From: Streptomyces sp. BK208
GTDB lineage: Bacteria; Actinomycetota; Actinomycetes; Streptomycetales; Streptomycetaceae
Direction of reading: 5' to 3'
Length of the DNA: 64,000 nucleotides
NCBI RefSeq assembly: GCF_004364245.1
Contig: NZ_SOAV01000005.1
Coordinates: 310,001 to 374,000, forward strand
Shown piece after piece: positions 57,196 to 64,000 of this stretch; position 1 is the stretch's first letter, and the number at the start of each line of letters is the position of its first letter. A program made the translations under genes and the position numbers. The notes under the pieces are model-generated. The model saw only the letters and a program-made list of their open reading frames with translations. It made no database searches and was not told the DNA's origin.

Positions 57196-58553
57196 GACGG
57201 CGCTCCGCGCCGGGCCGCGTGGCTCACCCGGATCAGCAGCGCCACGATGGCCCAGTTGGTGACGACCGAGGAGCCGCCCTGGGCCAGGAACGGCATCGCC
57301 ATGCCGGTCAGCGGGATCAGCCCGGTCACCCCGCCCGCGATGACGAACACCTGGAGCGCCACGATCGAGGAGAGGCCGACCGCCAGCAGCCGGCCGAAGG
57401 GGTCGCGGGCGCCGAGGCCCGCCCGGTAGCCGCGCTCCACCAGCAGCCCGTACAGCAGGAAGACGGCCGTCAGCCCCAGGAAGCCCAGCTCCTCACCGGC
57501 CGTCGCCAGGATGAAGTCCGACTTCACGGCGAAGCCGATCAGGACGGAGTGGCCGAGGCCGAGGCCCGTGCCGGTCACCCCGCCCGCCGCGAACGCGAAG
57601 AGGGACTGGGCCAGCTGGTTCGGGCCGTGCCCCGCCTCGATCGACGCGAAGGGGTGCAGCCAGTCCTCCACCCTGCCGTGCACGTGCGGCTCCAGCCAGC
57701 CCACGGCGACCGCGCCCAGCGAGGCCAGCACCAGGCCGACGGCGATCCAGCCGGTCCGGCCGGTTGCGACGTACAGGAGGACCACGAACAGGCCGAAGAA
57801 GAGCAGCGAGGTGCCCAGGTCCCGCTCCAGGACCAGGACCCCCACGCTCACCAGCCACACCGCCACGATCGGGCCGAGAACGCGTCCGGTGGGCAGCTGC
57901 AGCCGCCACACCCGGCGGCCGGCGTACGCCAGCGCGCTGCGGTTGGCGGCCAGGTAGGCGGCGAAGAACACCGCGAGCAGCACCTTCGCGAACTCGCCGG
58001 GCTGGATGGAGAAGCCCTCGACCCGGATCCAGATGCGGGCGCCGTTCACCGCCGGGAAGAAGATCGGCAGGGTGAGCAGGGCGAGCGCGGCGGCCACGCA
58101 GACGTACGCGTAGCGCTGCAGGACCCGGTGGTCGCGCAGGAGCAGGACGACCACGATGAACAGGGCGACGCCCAGCGTCGACCACACCAGCTGGGTCGGG
58201 GCCGCCCGGTCGCCCGGCGTCTCCAGGTCGAGCCGGTAGATCAGCACCAGACCGAGGCCGTTGAGCAGCACGCCGATCGGCAGCAGCAGCGGATCGGCGT
58301 ACGGGGCACGCAGCCGCACCGCCAGATGGGCGAGGAGCGCGAGCACACCGAGCCCGGCGCCGTAGCCGGCGGCACCGGGCGGGAGGGTGCCGTGCCGGGC
58401 GAGACCGACGTTGCAGTAGCCGAAGACCGACAGCAGCACGGCCATCACGATGAGCGCGAGTTCGACCCCCCGGCGCCGGGGGAGCCGGGCGACGGGAGCG
58501 GGGGTGTCCGCCGGGGCCACGGTGATTCCGGTTCCGGTTCCGGCCTTGGTCAT
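57192..58553 (-). CDS. FtsW/RodA/SpoVE-family peptidoglycan glycosyltransferase
   Basis: A 453-residue SEDS protein with about twelve transmembrane segments. Signature stretches include NGARIWIRVEGFSIQPGEFAK near residue 170 and GEELGFLG near residue 345. The conserved Asp of the catalytic loop probably lies in the external segment. It polymerises lipid II with its partner PBP encoded next, with a four-base overlap. Located 43 bases after the SH3-like gene on the same strand. Confidence 0.93.
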   Translation of the reverse strand: MTKAGTGTGITVAPADTPAPVARLPRRRGVELALIVMAVLLSVFGYCNVGLARHGTLPPGAAGYGAGLGVLALLAHLAVRLRAPYADPLLLPIGVLLNGLGLVLIYRLDLETPGDRAAPTQLVWSTLGVALFIVVVLLLRDHRVLQRYAYVCVAAALALLTLPIFFPAVNGARIWIRVEGFSIQPGEFAKVLLAVFFAAYLAANRSALAYAGRRVWRLQLPTGRVLGPIVAVWLVSVGVLVLERDLGTSLLFFGLFVVLLYVATGRTGWIAVGLVLASLGAVAVGWLEPHVHGRVEDWLHPFASIEAGHGPNQLAQSLFAFAAGGVTGTGLGLGHSVLIGFAVKSDFILATAGEELGFLGLTAVFLLYGLLVERGYRAGLGARDPFGRLLAVGLSSIVALQVFVIAGGVTGLIPLTGMAMPFLAQGGSSVVTNWAIVALLIRVSHAARRGAPS

Positions 58554-58596
58554 GTCCGGAACTTACCCAGATGGTGTGGTCTGCGCGTCGTCCGGC

Positions 58597-59037
58597 TCAG
58601 CACCAGCGCGGCGCGGGGCCGATGTTGTCGATGTAACGGGCCGCGCCCCACGCCCAGGTGCCGTCCGTGAGGAGGTACCACAGGGGGTTGCCCCGCACCG
58701 TGTCGCCGGGCGTCTTGCAGTAGATGGAGACGACCTCGCCCCGGTGGGCGTACCGGATGACGTCCGCACCGCGGGTCGGCGAGGTGCGCAGGGCGAGCCG
58801 GTCGGCCGTCACGACACCCCGGTAGCGGCCCTGCTCCCGGCGGCCGTCGCCCCCCGCGCCGCCGCCCGTTCCTCCCGCGGCGGCACCGGCCGTGGGGTTC
58901 GTGTCGCCACCCCGCCCGTCGTCCGCGACGGCCGGGGCGACGGCGACGGCGGTGGCGAGCGCGCCGGCCGCGATCACGGTGGCGAGGGCGCGGACCAGGG
59001 GTGAGCGCGAGGTGGTCGGTACGGACAGGAGCGACAT
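58597..59037 (-). CDS. Secreted SH3-like domain protein
   Basis: A 146-residue exported protein. The signal sequence (VRALATVIAAGALATAVAVAPAVA, to about residue 38) is followed by a Gly-rich linker. A compact bacterial SH3-like domain follows (VTADRLALRTSPTRGADVIRYAHRGEVVSIYCK ... LWYLLTDGTWAWGAARYI). Such domains bind cell-wall peptides. It lies upstream of the FtsW/PBP pair on the same strand. ATG 59037 is taken as start. Confidence 0.8.
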   Translation of the reverse strand: MSLLSVPTTSRSPLVRALATVIAAGALATAVAVAPAVADDGRGGDTNPTAGAAAGGTGGGAGGDGRREQGRYRGVVTADRLALRTSPTRGADVIRYAHRGEVVSIYCKTPGDTVRGNPLWYLLTDGTWAWGAARYIDNIGPAPRWC

Positions 59038-59173
59038 GGGAGTACCTCCCGGGAGCGAACGGTTCCTCAGGTGACTGACCGCCACATTAGGAGCGCACCG
59101 CACGGACCGCCCGCCGCGCTGCGCCATCGGGGAAGACCCGAGGTCGGGACGCCACCGGCCGCGCCGGGCCGGA

Positions 59174-60418
59174 TCAGGGCTGCTGAGGCAGCGTCAGCCG
59201 GGCCAGCGCCCCGCCGTCCGGCGGGTTGGTGAACTCCAGCCGGGCCCCGAGCACCTCGGCCTGCCCCAGCGCGATCGTCAGCCCGAGGCCGTGCCCCTTC
59301 GTCCCGCCCTCGGTGCGGAAACGCTGCGGCCCGTGCGCGAGGAGGTACTCCGGATAGCCGTCCCCGTGGTCCCGTACGGTGATCACCGCACCGTCCACGG
59401 TCAGCACCACCGGCGCCCGCCCGTGCCGGTGCGCGTTCGCGACCAGGTTGCCCAGCACCCGTTCCAGGCGCCGCCGGTCGGTCTCCACCCGCGCGTCCCG
59501 TACGACGTCCACGCGCGTGCCGGTGCCCGAGCCCCGCACCACCCGCCCGGCCAGCGCGCCCAGCGCCTCCGGTTCCGTCGTCGGCGTCTCCCGCCCGCTC
59601 TCCAGCCGGGAGATCTCCAGCAGGTCCTCGGTGAGGGTACGCAGCGCCGCCACCCGGTCCCGCACCAGCTCGGTGGGGCGGCCCGGCGGCAGCAGCTCCG
59701 CCGCCGCGTGCAGACCGGTGAGCGGAGTGCGCAGCTCGTGCGCCACGTCGGCGGTGAAACGCTGCTCGGCGAGCAGCTTGCCCTGCAGCGACGACGCCAT
59801 CGAGTCCAGCGCCGCGGCGACCGACGCCACCTCGTCCTGCGGACGGGTCGGGTCCTGCGCGCGCGGATCACCGACCCGCGCGTCGAGGTCACCGGCGCTG
59901 ATCCGCCGGGCCACCCGCGCCGTCGTGTGCAGCCGCCGCGTCACCCGCGTCACCGCGAACGCGCCGACCAGCAGCGTCGCCCCGATCGCCAGCGCCGACG
60001 ACCACACGATGGCGCGGTCCAGCCCCTCGATGGTGGCCCGGCCCTGGGAGTGGTCGACCCGCACGGCCAGCACCCGGCCGCCGTCGGCGGGGCCCGCCGC
60101 CCACATCGTCGGCCGTCCGGCGTACTCGGCGACCATCGTGCCGCGCCGCCCCGACACGGCCAGCTCGCGCAGCCGCCGGGGCAGCCCCGACGGGTCGACG
60201 CCGGCCCCGCGCCGCAGCGGGTCACCCGCCTCGTACGCCTCCGTCGCCTCCCGCAGCCGGGACAGGGCCACGTCACGTGCCTGGCCGACGGTCTGATCGG
60301 TCACCGAGACGTGCACCAGGACGCCGAGCAGCGCGGCGAGCGCGCAGCACATCACCGTGATGAACACGGCCGCCTTCACCGCGAGCGGTCCGGCCCACCG
60401 GGGAAGGGCCAGCCTCAC
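59174..60418 (-). CDS. Orphan sensor histidine kinase
   Basis: A 414-residue membrane kinase. TM1 lies at residues ~15-38 and TM2 at ~142-158, with a ~100-residue extracellular sensor between. HAMP leads to a HisKA box with His227 in VAHELRTP. The ATPase has NLVANAHRHG, DHGDGYP and GHGLGLTI. No response regulator is next to it. Its GTG overlaps the stop of the upstream lipoprotein gene (GTGA), so the lipoprotein is probably a sensory or accessory partner. The longer upstream frame belongs to the shadow of that gene. Confidence 0.85.
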   Translation of the reverse strand: MRLALPRWAGPLAVKAAVFITVMCCALAALLGVLVHVSVTDQTVGQARDVALSRLREATEAYEAGDPLRRGAGVDPSGLPRRLRELAVSGRRGTMVAEYAGRPTMWAAGPADGGRVLAVRVDHSQGRATIEGLDRAIVWSSALAIGATLLVGAFAVTRVTRRLHTTARVARRISAGDLDARVGDPRAQDPTRPQDEVASVAAALDSMASSLQGKLLAEQRFTADVAHELRTPLTGLHAAAELLPPGRPTELVRDRVAALRTLTEDLLEISRLESGRETPTTEPEALGALAGRVVRGSGTGTRVDVVRDARVETDRRRLERVLGNLVANAHRHGRAPVVLTVDGAVITVRDHGDGYPEYLLAHGPQRFRTEGGTKGHGLGLTIALGQAEVLGARLEFTNPPDGGALARLTLPQQP

Positions 60419-61221
60419 CGGGCGCTCGCCGAGGACGAGGGGGACGACCCCGGCGGGGAGGACGCGGCGGACGGAGCGGGCGACGGGGGAACGGACGGGC
60501 GTTTCGTGTGCTGACCGCCGTCGTCGGTGCGCAGCATCTCGTCGCTGGTCAGCAGCATGGCCCCCTGGTCGGCGTCCCAGGTCCACTGCAGCCGGTACTC
60601 GTAGCCGGCCACCTCCGAGGGGGAGCGGACGATCACCGTCCGTCCGGCCAGCTCCACCGCGCTCACGGCGTCCTCGTAGGACATGATCCGCACGAGCCGG
60701 TCCTTCTCCACGGTGTAGACGCGCACCGCGGTCAGCTTCTCCGGCAGCAGCCGGAAGCCCAGCGTCATCTCCGGCCGCCCGTCCCCGGTGAGGTCGCGGT
60801 AGTACGGCCGCAGCACCGGGCACCCGCTCGCCTCGTCACCGGCACCGTCCGCGCCGCAGTCCGCCATCCGCACGGACGTCTCGTGGTACGGCGCCTTCGC
60901 GCCCGCGTAGTCGCCCGGGTGCGCGGCGATCTCGGCGCGCACCGCGGCCACCGGGTCCGCCCTGCGGATGTCGCCGCCGGGCACGGCCACGCCCTCGACC
61001 ACCGCGTGCTCCACCTCGCCGATGTCGTAGGCGGGACTGGAGGCCGGGGTCAGACCGGGCCACAGCCGGGCCGGGTTCCGAGCGGCGGGCGTCGCACCGG
61101 CGGCGCGCAGCCCGCCGGTGTCCCCGCAGCCCGCCAGCGCACCGGTCGCCGCCGCCGTCGCCAGGAGCAGCGCGAGGGCGGCGGGGACGCGGGCCGGACG
61201 GCCGCGGCGGCTCGGGAGCAC
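60415..61221 (-). CDS. Lipoprotein of unknown function, partner of the orphan kinase
   Basis: A 268-residue exported protein with signal AALALLLATAAATGALAGC and lipobox LAGC (Cys about residue 32). The mature protein contains YYRDLTGDGRPEMTLGFRLL, suggesting a compact beta-rich domain, and ends with a Ser/Pro-rich disordered tail of ~35 residues. GTG 61221 has AGGAG four bases upstream. The GTGA overlap with the kinase gene indicates coupled synthesis, as seen with lipoprotein regulators of sensor kinases. No family is assigned. Confidence 0.7.
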   Translation of the reverse strand: MLPSRRGRPARVPAALALLLATAAATGALAGCGDTGGLRAAGATPAARNPARLWPGLTPASSPAYDIGEVEHAVVEGVAVPGGDIRRADPVAAVRAEIAAHPGDYAGAKAPYHETSVRMADCGADGAGDEASGCPVLRPYYRDLTGDGRPEMTLGFRLLPEKLTAVRVYTVEKDRLVRIMSYEDAVSAVELAGRTVIVRSPSEVAGYEYRLQWTWDADQGAMLLTSDEMLRTDDGGQHTKRPSVPPSPAPSAASSPPGSSPSSSASAR

Positions 61222-61662
61222 TGCACTCCTGGGTTCGGTGATCGGTGCCGGTGGTCCCGCACGGCTGCGGACGGCGTCGTACGCGTCTTCGTACGGAAGG
61301 CCATTTTGCGTGCGCCCCGGCCCGCCGGGCTACTCGGCCCGCTCCGCGGGGGAGCCGCACGGTGGGCAGACCGGCCCGCGGGTACACAAGGCCCCGGCAG
61401 CCGCGGCAGCGTCCGCACCGGGCCGAACCCGTCCCGCACCACGGCGAACTCCAGCCGTCCCACCGCCCGCCGGAACTCCCGCCCGCCCGTCCGGAGCCCG
61501 GCACGATCCCGTCCCACGGCCGGTGCGGAGCCGCTGCGCCCGGACCGTTCCCACGGATACGCACAGGCGCCTCCCCGGTCCCGCCCAGGCTGCCCCGCTC
61601 CACCCCCATTCGACCGGGTTCTTGCCCCCGAGGCGCCCCGCCTGGTCCCATGGAGGGGGGTG
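61222..61662. other. 441-base intergenic region without identified features
   Basis: It separates the divergent lipoprotein and NERD-like genes. Open frames here are Pro/Arg-rich and compositional. No promoter, operator or strong hairpin could be assigned. Confidence 0.5.
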
Positions 61663-62472
61663 TTGTGCGTGGACGGACTGCGCGTCGTACCGACCTGGCG
61701 GCACGGCAGGGAACAGCTGTGCGTCTGCCTCCCGGACGGCGGGAACCTCGCCTGGTACGACCGTGAGGCGGCCCGCGTCAGCCTGCTGAACGACGACCGC
61801 CGCGAGGACGTCCTGCGGGCCCTGGCCCCCTTCCTCACCGGCCGGGTGGCCATCGGTCCGCCCCCGGTCCCGACCCGGGCCGAGCTGGCCCGGCTCACCC
61901 TCCACCCGGACGACGACCTCGCCCCCAACCGGCCCGGCGAGGCCCTCCTGGTCGCCCTGGAGCGCGACCCCGGTCCCGCGCACCGGCTGCGCCCCGATCC
62001 GCGCCGCCGGGCGCTGGCCGCCGAGCAGACCACGGGGAGCGCCCTCGACCGTCTCGACGGCGCGGGCCACCACGTCCTGCACTCCCTCCCGCTGCCCGGC
62101 GGCGACCGCGTCCACCACCTGCTGATCGGACCCGGCGGCCTCTTCGCCCTCCACGTGCTGCCCGCCCGCAGGCAGCGGGTACGGGTCGCCGACCCCCTGG
62201 TGGCGCTCGGCCGCGGGGCGCCGTTCCCGCTGCTGCGCCGGGTCCGCGCCGACGCCGACCGGGCCTCGTACGCCCTGACGGCGCAGGTCCGCCCCGTCCT
62301 CGTCCTCGTCGGACCGGCGCGGGTGACCGTCGCCGCACCGCCCCGCTCCGTGCGCCTGCTCACCGACCGGGAGCTGCCGGAGCTGGCCCGGGCGGGCGGG
62401 ACGCTGAAGCCGGCGGACGTGGAGGCCCTGCACGCCCTGGCCCGCGACCGCGCCACCTGGACCCGCCTCTGA
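61663..62472 (+). CDS. NERD-like (nuclease-related domain) protein
   Basis: About 269 residues. The N-terminal part is acidic/aromatic (LRVVPTWRHGREQLCVCLPDG). The second half has RRALAAEQTTGSALDRLDGAGHHVLHSLPLPGGDRVHHLLIGPGGLFALHV, which fits a NERD/PD-(D/E)XK fold. A clear ExK catalytic triad was not identified, so activity is uncertain. TTG 61663 has GGAGG six bases upstream; GTG 61660 and GTG 61669 are alternatives. It has no obvious partners. Confidence 0.65.
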   Translation: MCVDGLRVVPTWRHGREQLCVCLPDGGNLAWYDREAARVSLLNDDRREDVLRALAPFLTGRVAIGPPPVPTRAELARLTLHPDDDLAPNRPGEALLVALERDPGPAHRLRPDPRRRALAAEQTTGSALDRLDGAGHHVLHSLPLPGGDRVHHLLIGPGGLFALHVLPARRQRVRVADPLVALGRGAPFPLLRRVRADADRASYALTAQVRPVLVLVGPARVTVAAPPRSVRLLTDRELPELARAGGTLKPADVEALHALARDRATWTRL

Positions 62473-62539
62473 GCTGCGCCCGGTCCGCACCCGCCTCTTC
62501 GGCGCCCGGTCCGCACCCGCCTCCGAGCGGCGCCCGGCG

Positions 62540-63421
62540 TCAGGGCAGCGCCGCCGCCCGGCGCCGGTCGAACAGCGGCGCCAGCAGGTCGCCGTAGTCC
62601 CGCACCCGGGGCCCGACGTCCCCGGCCAGGAAGACGAGCTGCTCCGCCCGTCCGCACCCGGCGACCTCCTCCCACGTCACCGGCGTGGAGACCGCGGGCA
62701 CGTCCCGGGACCGCACGGTGTACGGGGTGGCCGTGGTCTTGCGCGCGGCGTTCTGGCTCCAGTCCACGAATACCTTCCCCGGCCGCAGGCTGCGCGTCAT
62801 CCGGTGCACCACCAGCTTCGGCAGCGCCCGCTCCGCCTCCACCGCCAGCGCCTTCGCGTAGTCGGACACGCGCTCGGAGGACGCCCCCCGCACCCCCGCC
62901 AGCAGGTGCAGCCCCTTGGCGCCGGAGGTCTTGGCGTACGCCTCGACCCCGTCCGCCGCCAGCCGCTCCCGCAGCCACAGCGCGACCTCGCAGCACTGCA
63001 CCACGGTCGCGGGCGGTCCGGGGTCCAGGTCGAACACCAGCCGGTCGGCCTCGCCCGGGTCGTCCGCGGTCCACTGGTGGGTGTGGAACTCGGTGACCAG
63101 GTTCGCCGCCCACATCAGGCTCGCCAGGTCCTGCACCAGCACCATCCGGGATGGGCCCTCCGAGCGGGGCACCTCGGCCGTGGTGACCCAGTCGGGCGTA
63201 CCCGGCGGCACGTTCTTGGTGAAGAACACCTGGCCGTCGGGACCGTCCGGATACCGCAGGAAGGACACCGGACGGTCCCGCAGGTGCGGCAGCAGCACCT
63301 CCGCGGCCGTCGCGTAGTAGTGCAGCAACTCCCCTTTGGTGAAGCCGGCCGCGGGATACAGCACCTTGTCCAGGTTGCTGAGAGCCACCCGCCGCCCCTC
63401 CACTTCCGTCATCGGCGCCAT
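62540..63421 (-). CDS. LigD-type polymerase/primase domain protein (NHEJ)
   Basis: A 293-residue stand-alone PolDom of the archaeo-eukaryotic primase fold, as in LigD. The metal-binding pair is in RLVFDLDPG (DxD), with TSGAKGLHLL (SGxxGxH) and KVFVDWSQN supplying the third acidic residue. LSNLDKVLYP is the family's N-terminal motif. It adds nucleotides, with a preference for ribonucleotides in known members, during non-homologous end joining. It is divergent from ku. No ligase domain is present in this frame. The ATG at 63421 or 63412 may be used. Confidence 0.9.
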   Translation of the reverse strand: MAPMTEVEGRRVALSNLDKVLYPAAGFTKGELLHYYATAAEVLLPHLRDRPVSFLRYPDGPDGQVFFTKNVPPGTPDWVTTAEVPRSEGPSRMVLVQDLASLMWAANLVTEFHTHQWTADDPGEADRLVFDLDPGPPATVVQCCEVALWLRERLAADGVEAYAKTSGAKGLHLLAGVRGASSERVSDYAKALAVEAERALPKLVVHRMTRSLRPGKVFVDWSQNAARKTTATPYTVRSRDVPAVSTPVTWEEVAGCGRAEQLVFLAGDVGPRVRDYGDLLAPLFDRRRAAALP

Positions 63422-63476
63422 ACCATGAGAATCTCACGAAACATGAACAAAACGCCCGAAAGGAACGGTGCTGCAC

Positions 63477-64000
63477 GTGCGCTCCATCTGGAACGGCGCC
63501 ATCTCCTTCGGCCTGGTCACCATCCCGATCAAGCTGGTGAACGCGACCGAGAGCCACGCGGTGTCCTTCCGCCAGATCCACACGGAGGACGGCGGCCGGA
63601 TCCGCTACCGCAAGGTGTGCGAGCTGGAGGACCGCGAGGTCACCCAGGCCGAGATCGGCAAGGCCTACGAGGACGCCGACGGCTCGATGATCCCGATCAC
63701 CGACGAGGACCTGTCCCAGCTGCCGATCCCGACGGCCCGCACCATCGAGATCGTCGCCTTCGTGCCCGAGGACCGCATCGACCCGCTCCAGATGGGCTCG
63801 GCCTACTACCTCGCGGCGAGCGGCGCCCCCGCCGCCAAGCCGTACACGCTGCTGCGCGAGGCGCTCAAGCGCAGCAACCGGGTGGCCATCGCCAAGTTCG
63901 CGCTGCGCGGCCGGGAGCGTCTCGGCATGCTCCGCGTCGTCGGCGACGCCATCGCGATGCACGGCCTGCTGTGGCCGGACGAGGTGCGGGCCCCCGAGGG
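63477..64000 (+). CDS. ku: Ku protein, 5' part (NHEJ), truncated by window end
   Basis: The first ~174 residues of a bacterial Ku homodimer, which binds DNA ends. It begins MRSIWNGAISFGLVTIPIKL, then HTEDGGRIRYRKVCELEDREV and SAYYLAASGAPAAKPYTLLREAL, matching the Ku core beta barrel. The gene continues beyond the right edge. GTG 63477 gives the canonical N-terminus; a GTG at 63468 is also in frame. AAAGGAA is the only nearby ribosome site. It is divergent from the ligD-type gene, only 55 bases apart. Confidence 0.95.
   Translation, partial: MRSIWNGAISFGLVTIPIKLVNATESHAVSFRQIHTEDGGRIRYRKVCELEDREVTQAEIGKAYEDADGSMIPITDEDLSQLPIPTARTIEIVAFVPEDRIDPLQMGSAYYLAASGAPAAKPYTLLREALKRSNRVAIAKFALRGRERLGMLRVVGDAIAMHGLLWPDEVRAPE

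Overview
The window is a very GC-rich actinobacterial chromosome segment, almost certainly Streptomyces. The evidence is codon bias, GGAGG-type ribosome sites with many GTG/TTG starts, 4-base ATGA/GTGA overlaps, a conservon, a nickel superoxide dismutase and a SigH-type stress operon. From memory the gene order resembles the stretch of the S. coelicolor chromosome from sigH through sodN, kgd and lon to ku/ligD. No rRNA, tRNA, CRISPR array, IS element or prophage was seen.

Layout. (1) 1-4.4 kb: start of a sigH-like sigma gene with its anti-sigma partner and a BldD-like box, a UBP zinc-finger protein, a Na+/H+ antiporter, a PLP enzyme and an amidase. (2) 4.6-7.4 kb: a family 2B encapsulin shell with a polyprenyl diphosphate synthase as probable cargo. 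(3) 7.5-18.5 kb: acetyltransferase, RibD/DHFR-like reductase, sodN/sodX, a CGNR regulator, a methyltransferase, a polar amino-acid ABC transporter, a malic enzyme, a quinone oxidoreductase-like enzyme, and a small HTH gene paired with a Clp-N-domain gene behind two operators on an apparently leaderless promoter. (4) 18.5-21.6 kb: DUF4097/PadR operon, a repeat-rich noncoding stretch with a 5 x 22-bp minisatellite, and a DUF6104-type gene.

(5) 21.8-33.2 kb, the most unusual part: one gene train of a trypsin-co-occurring small protein, a trypsin-like protease with a C-terminal domain resembling VMAP-C, a MoxR AAA+ ATPase, a large vWA protein, a 50-residue peptide, an FxsB-type radical SAM/SPASM maturase and a TIR-like/NB-ARC/TPR protein, ended by a terminator. 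It appears to join a VMAP-MoxR-vWA conflict module to a cyclophane-peptide module. The peptide lacks the usual FxSxx end and finishes in AYYEDAP.

(6) 33-45 kb: fused 2-oxoglutarate dehydrogenase/decarboxylase, an OmpR-type two-component system, a spermidine-synthase-like gene, lon with ClgR and HAIR sites, a secreted GH25 muramidase whose 3' end is tandemly repeated, a MarR regulator and a PP2C phosphatase. (7) 45.7-51.8 kb: a conservon (sensor kinase, roadblock, DUF742, GTPase) followed by a styrene-monooxygenase-like flavoenzyme. (8) 51.7-64 kb: NlpC/P60 hydrolase, TetR and AurF-like diiron gene, a decayed Uma2 pseudogene, a cell-wall pair (class B PBP with FtsW/RodA), an SH3-like secreted protein, an orphan sensor kinase with a lipoprotein, a NERD-like protein, and divergent ligD-polymerase-type and ku genes of non-homologous end joining.

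All assignments were made by reading the sequence and by family knowledge. No database search was run.
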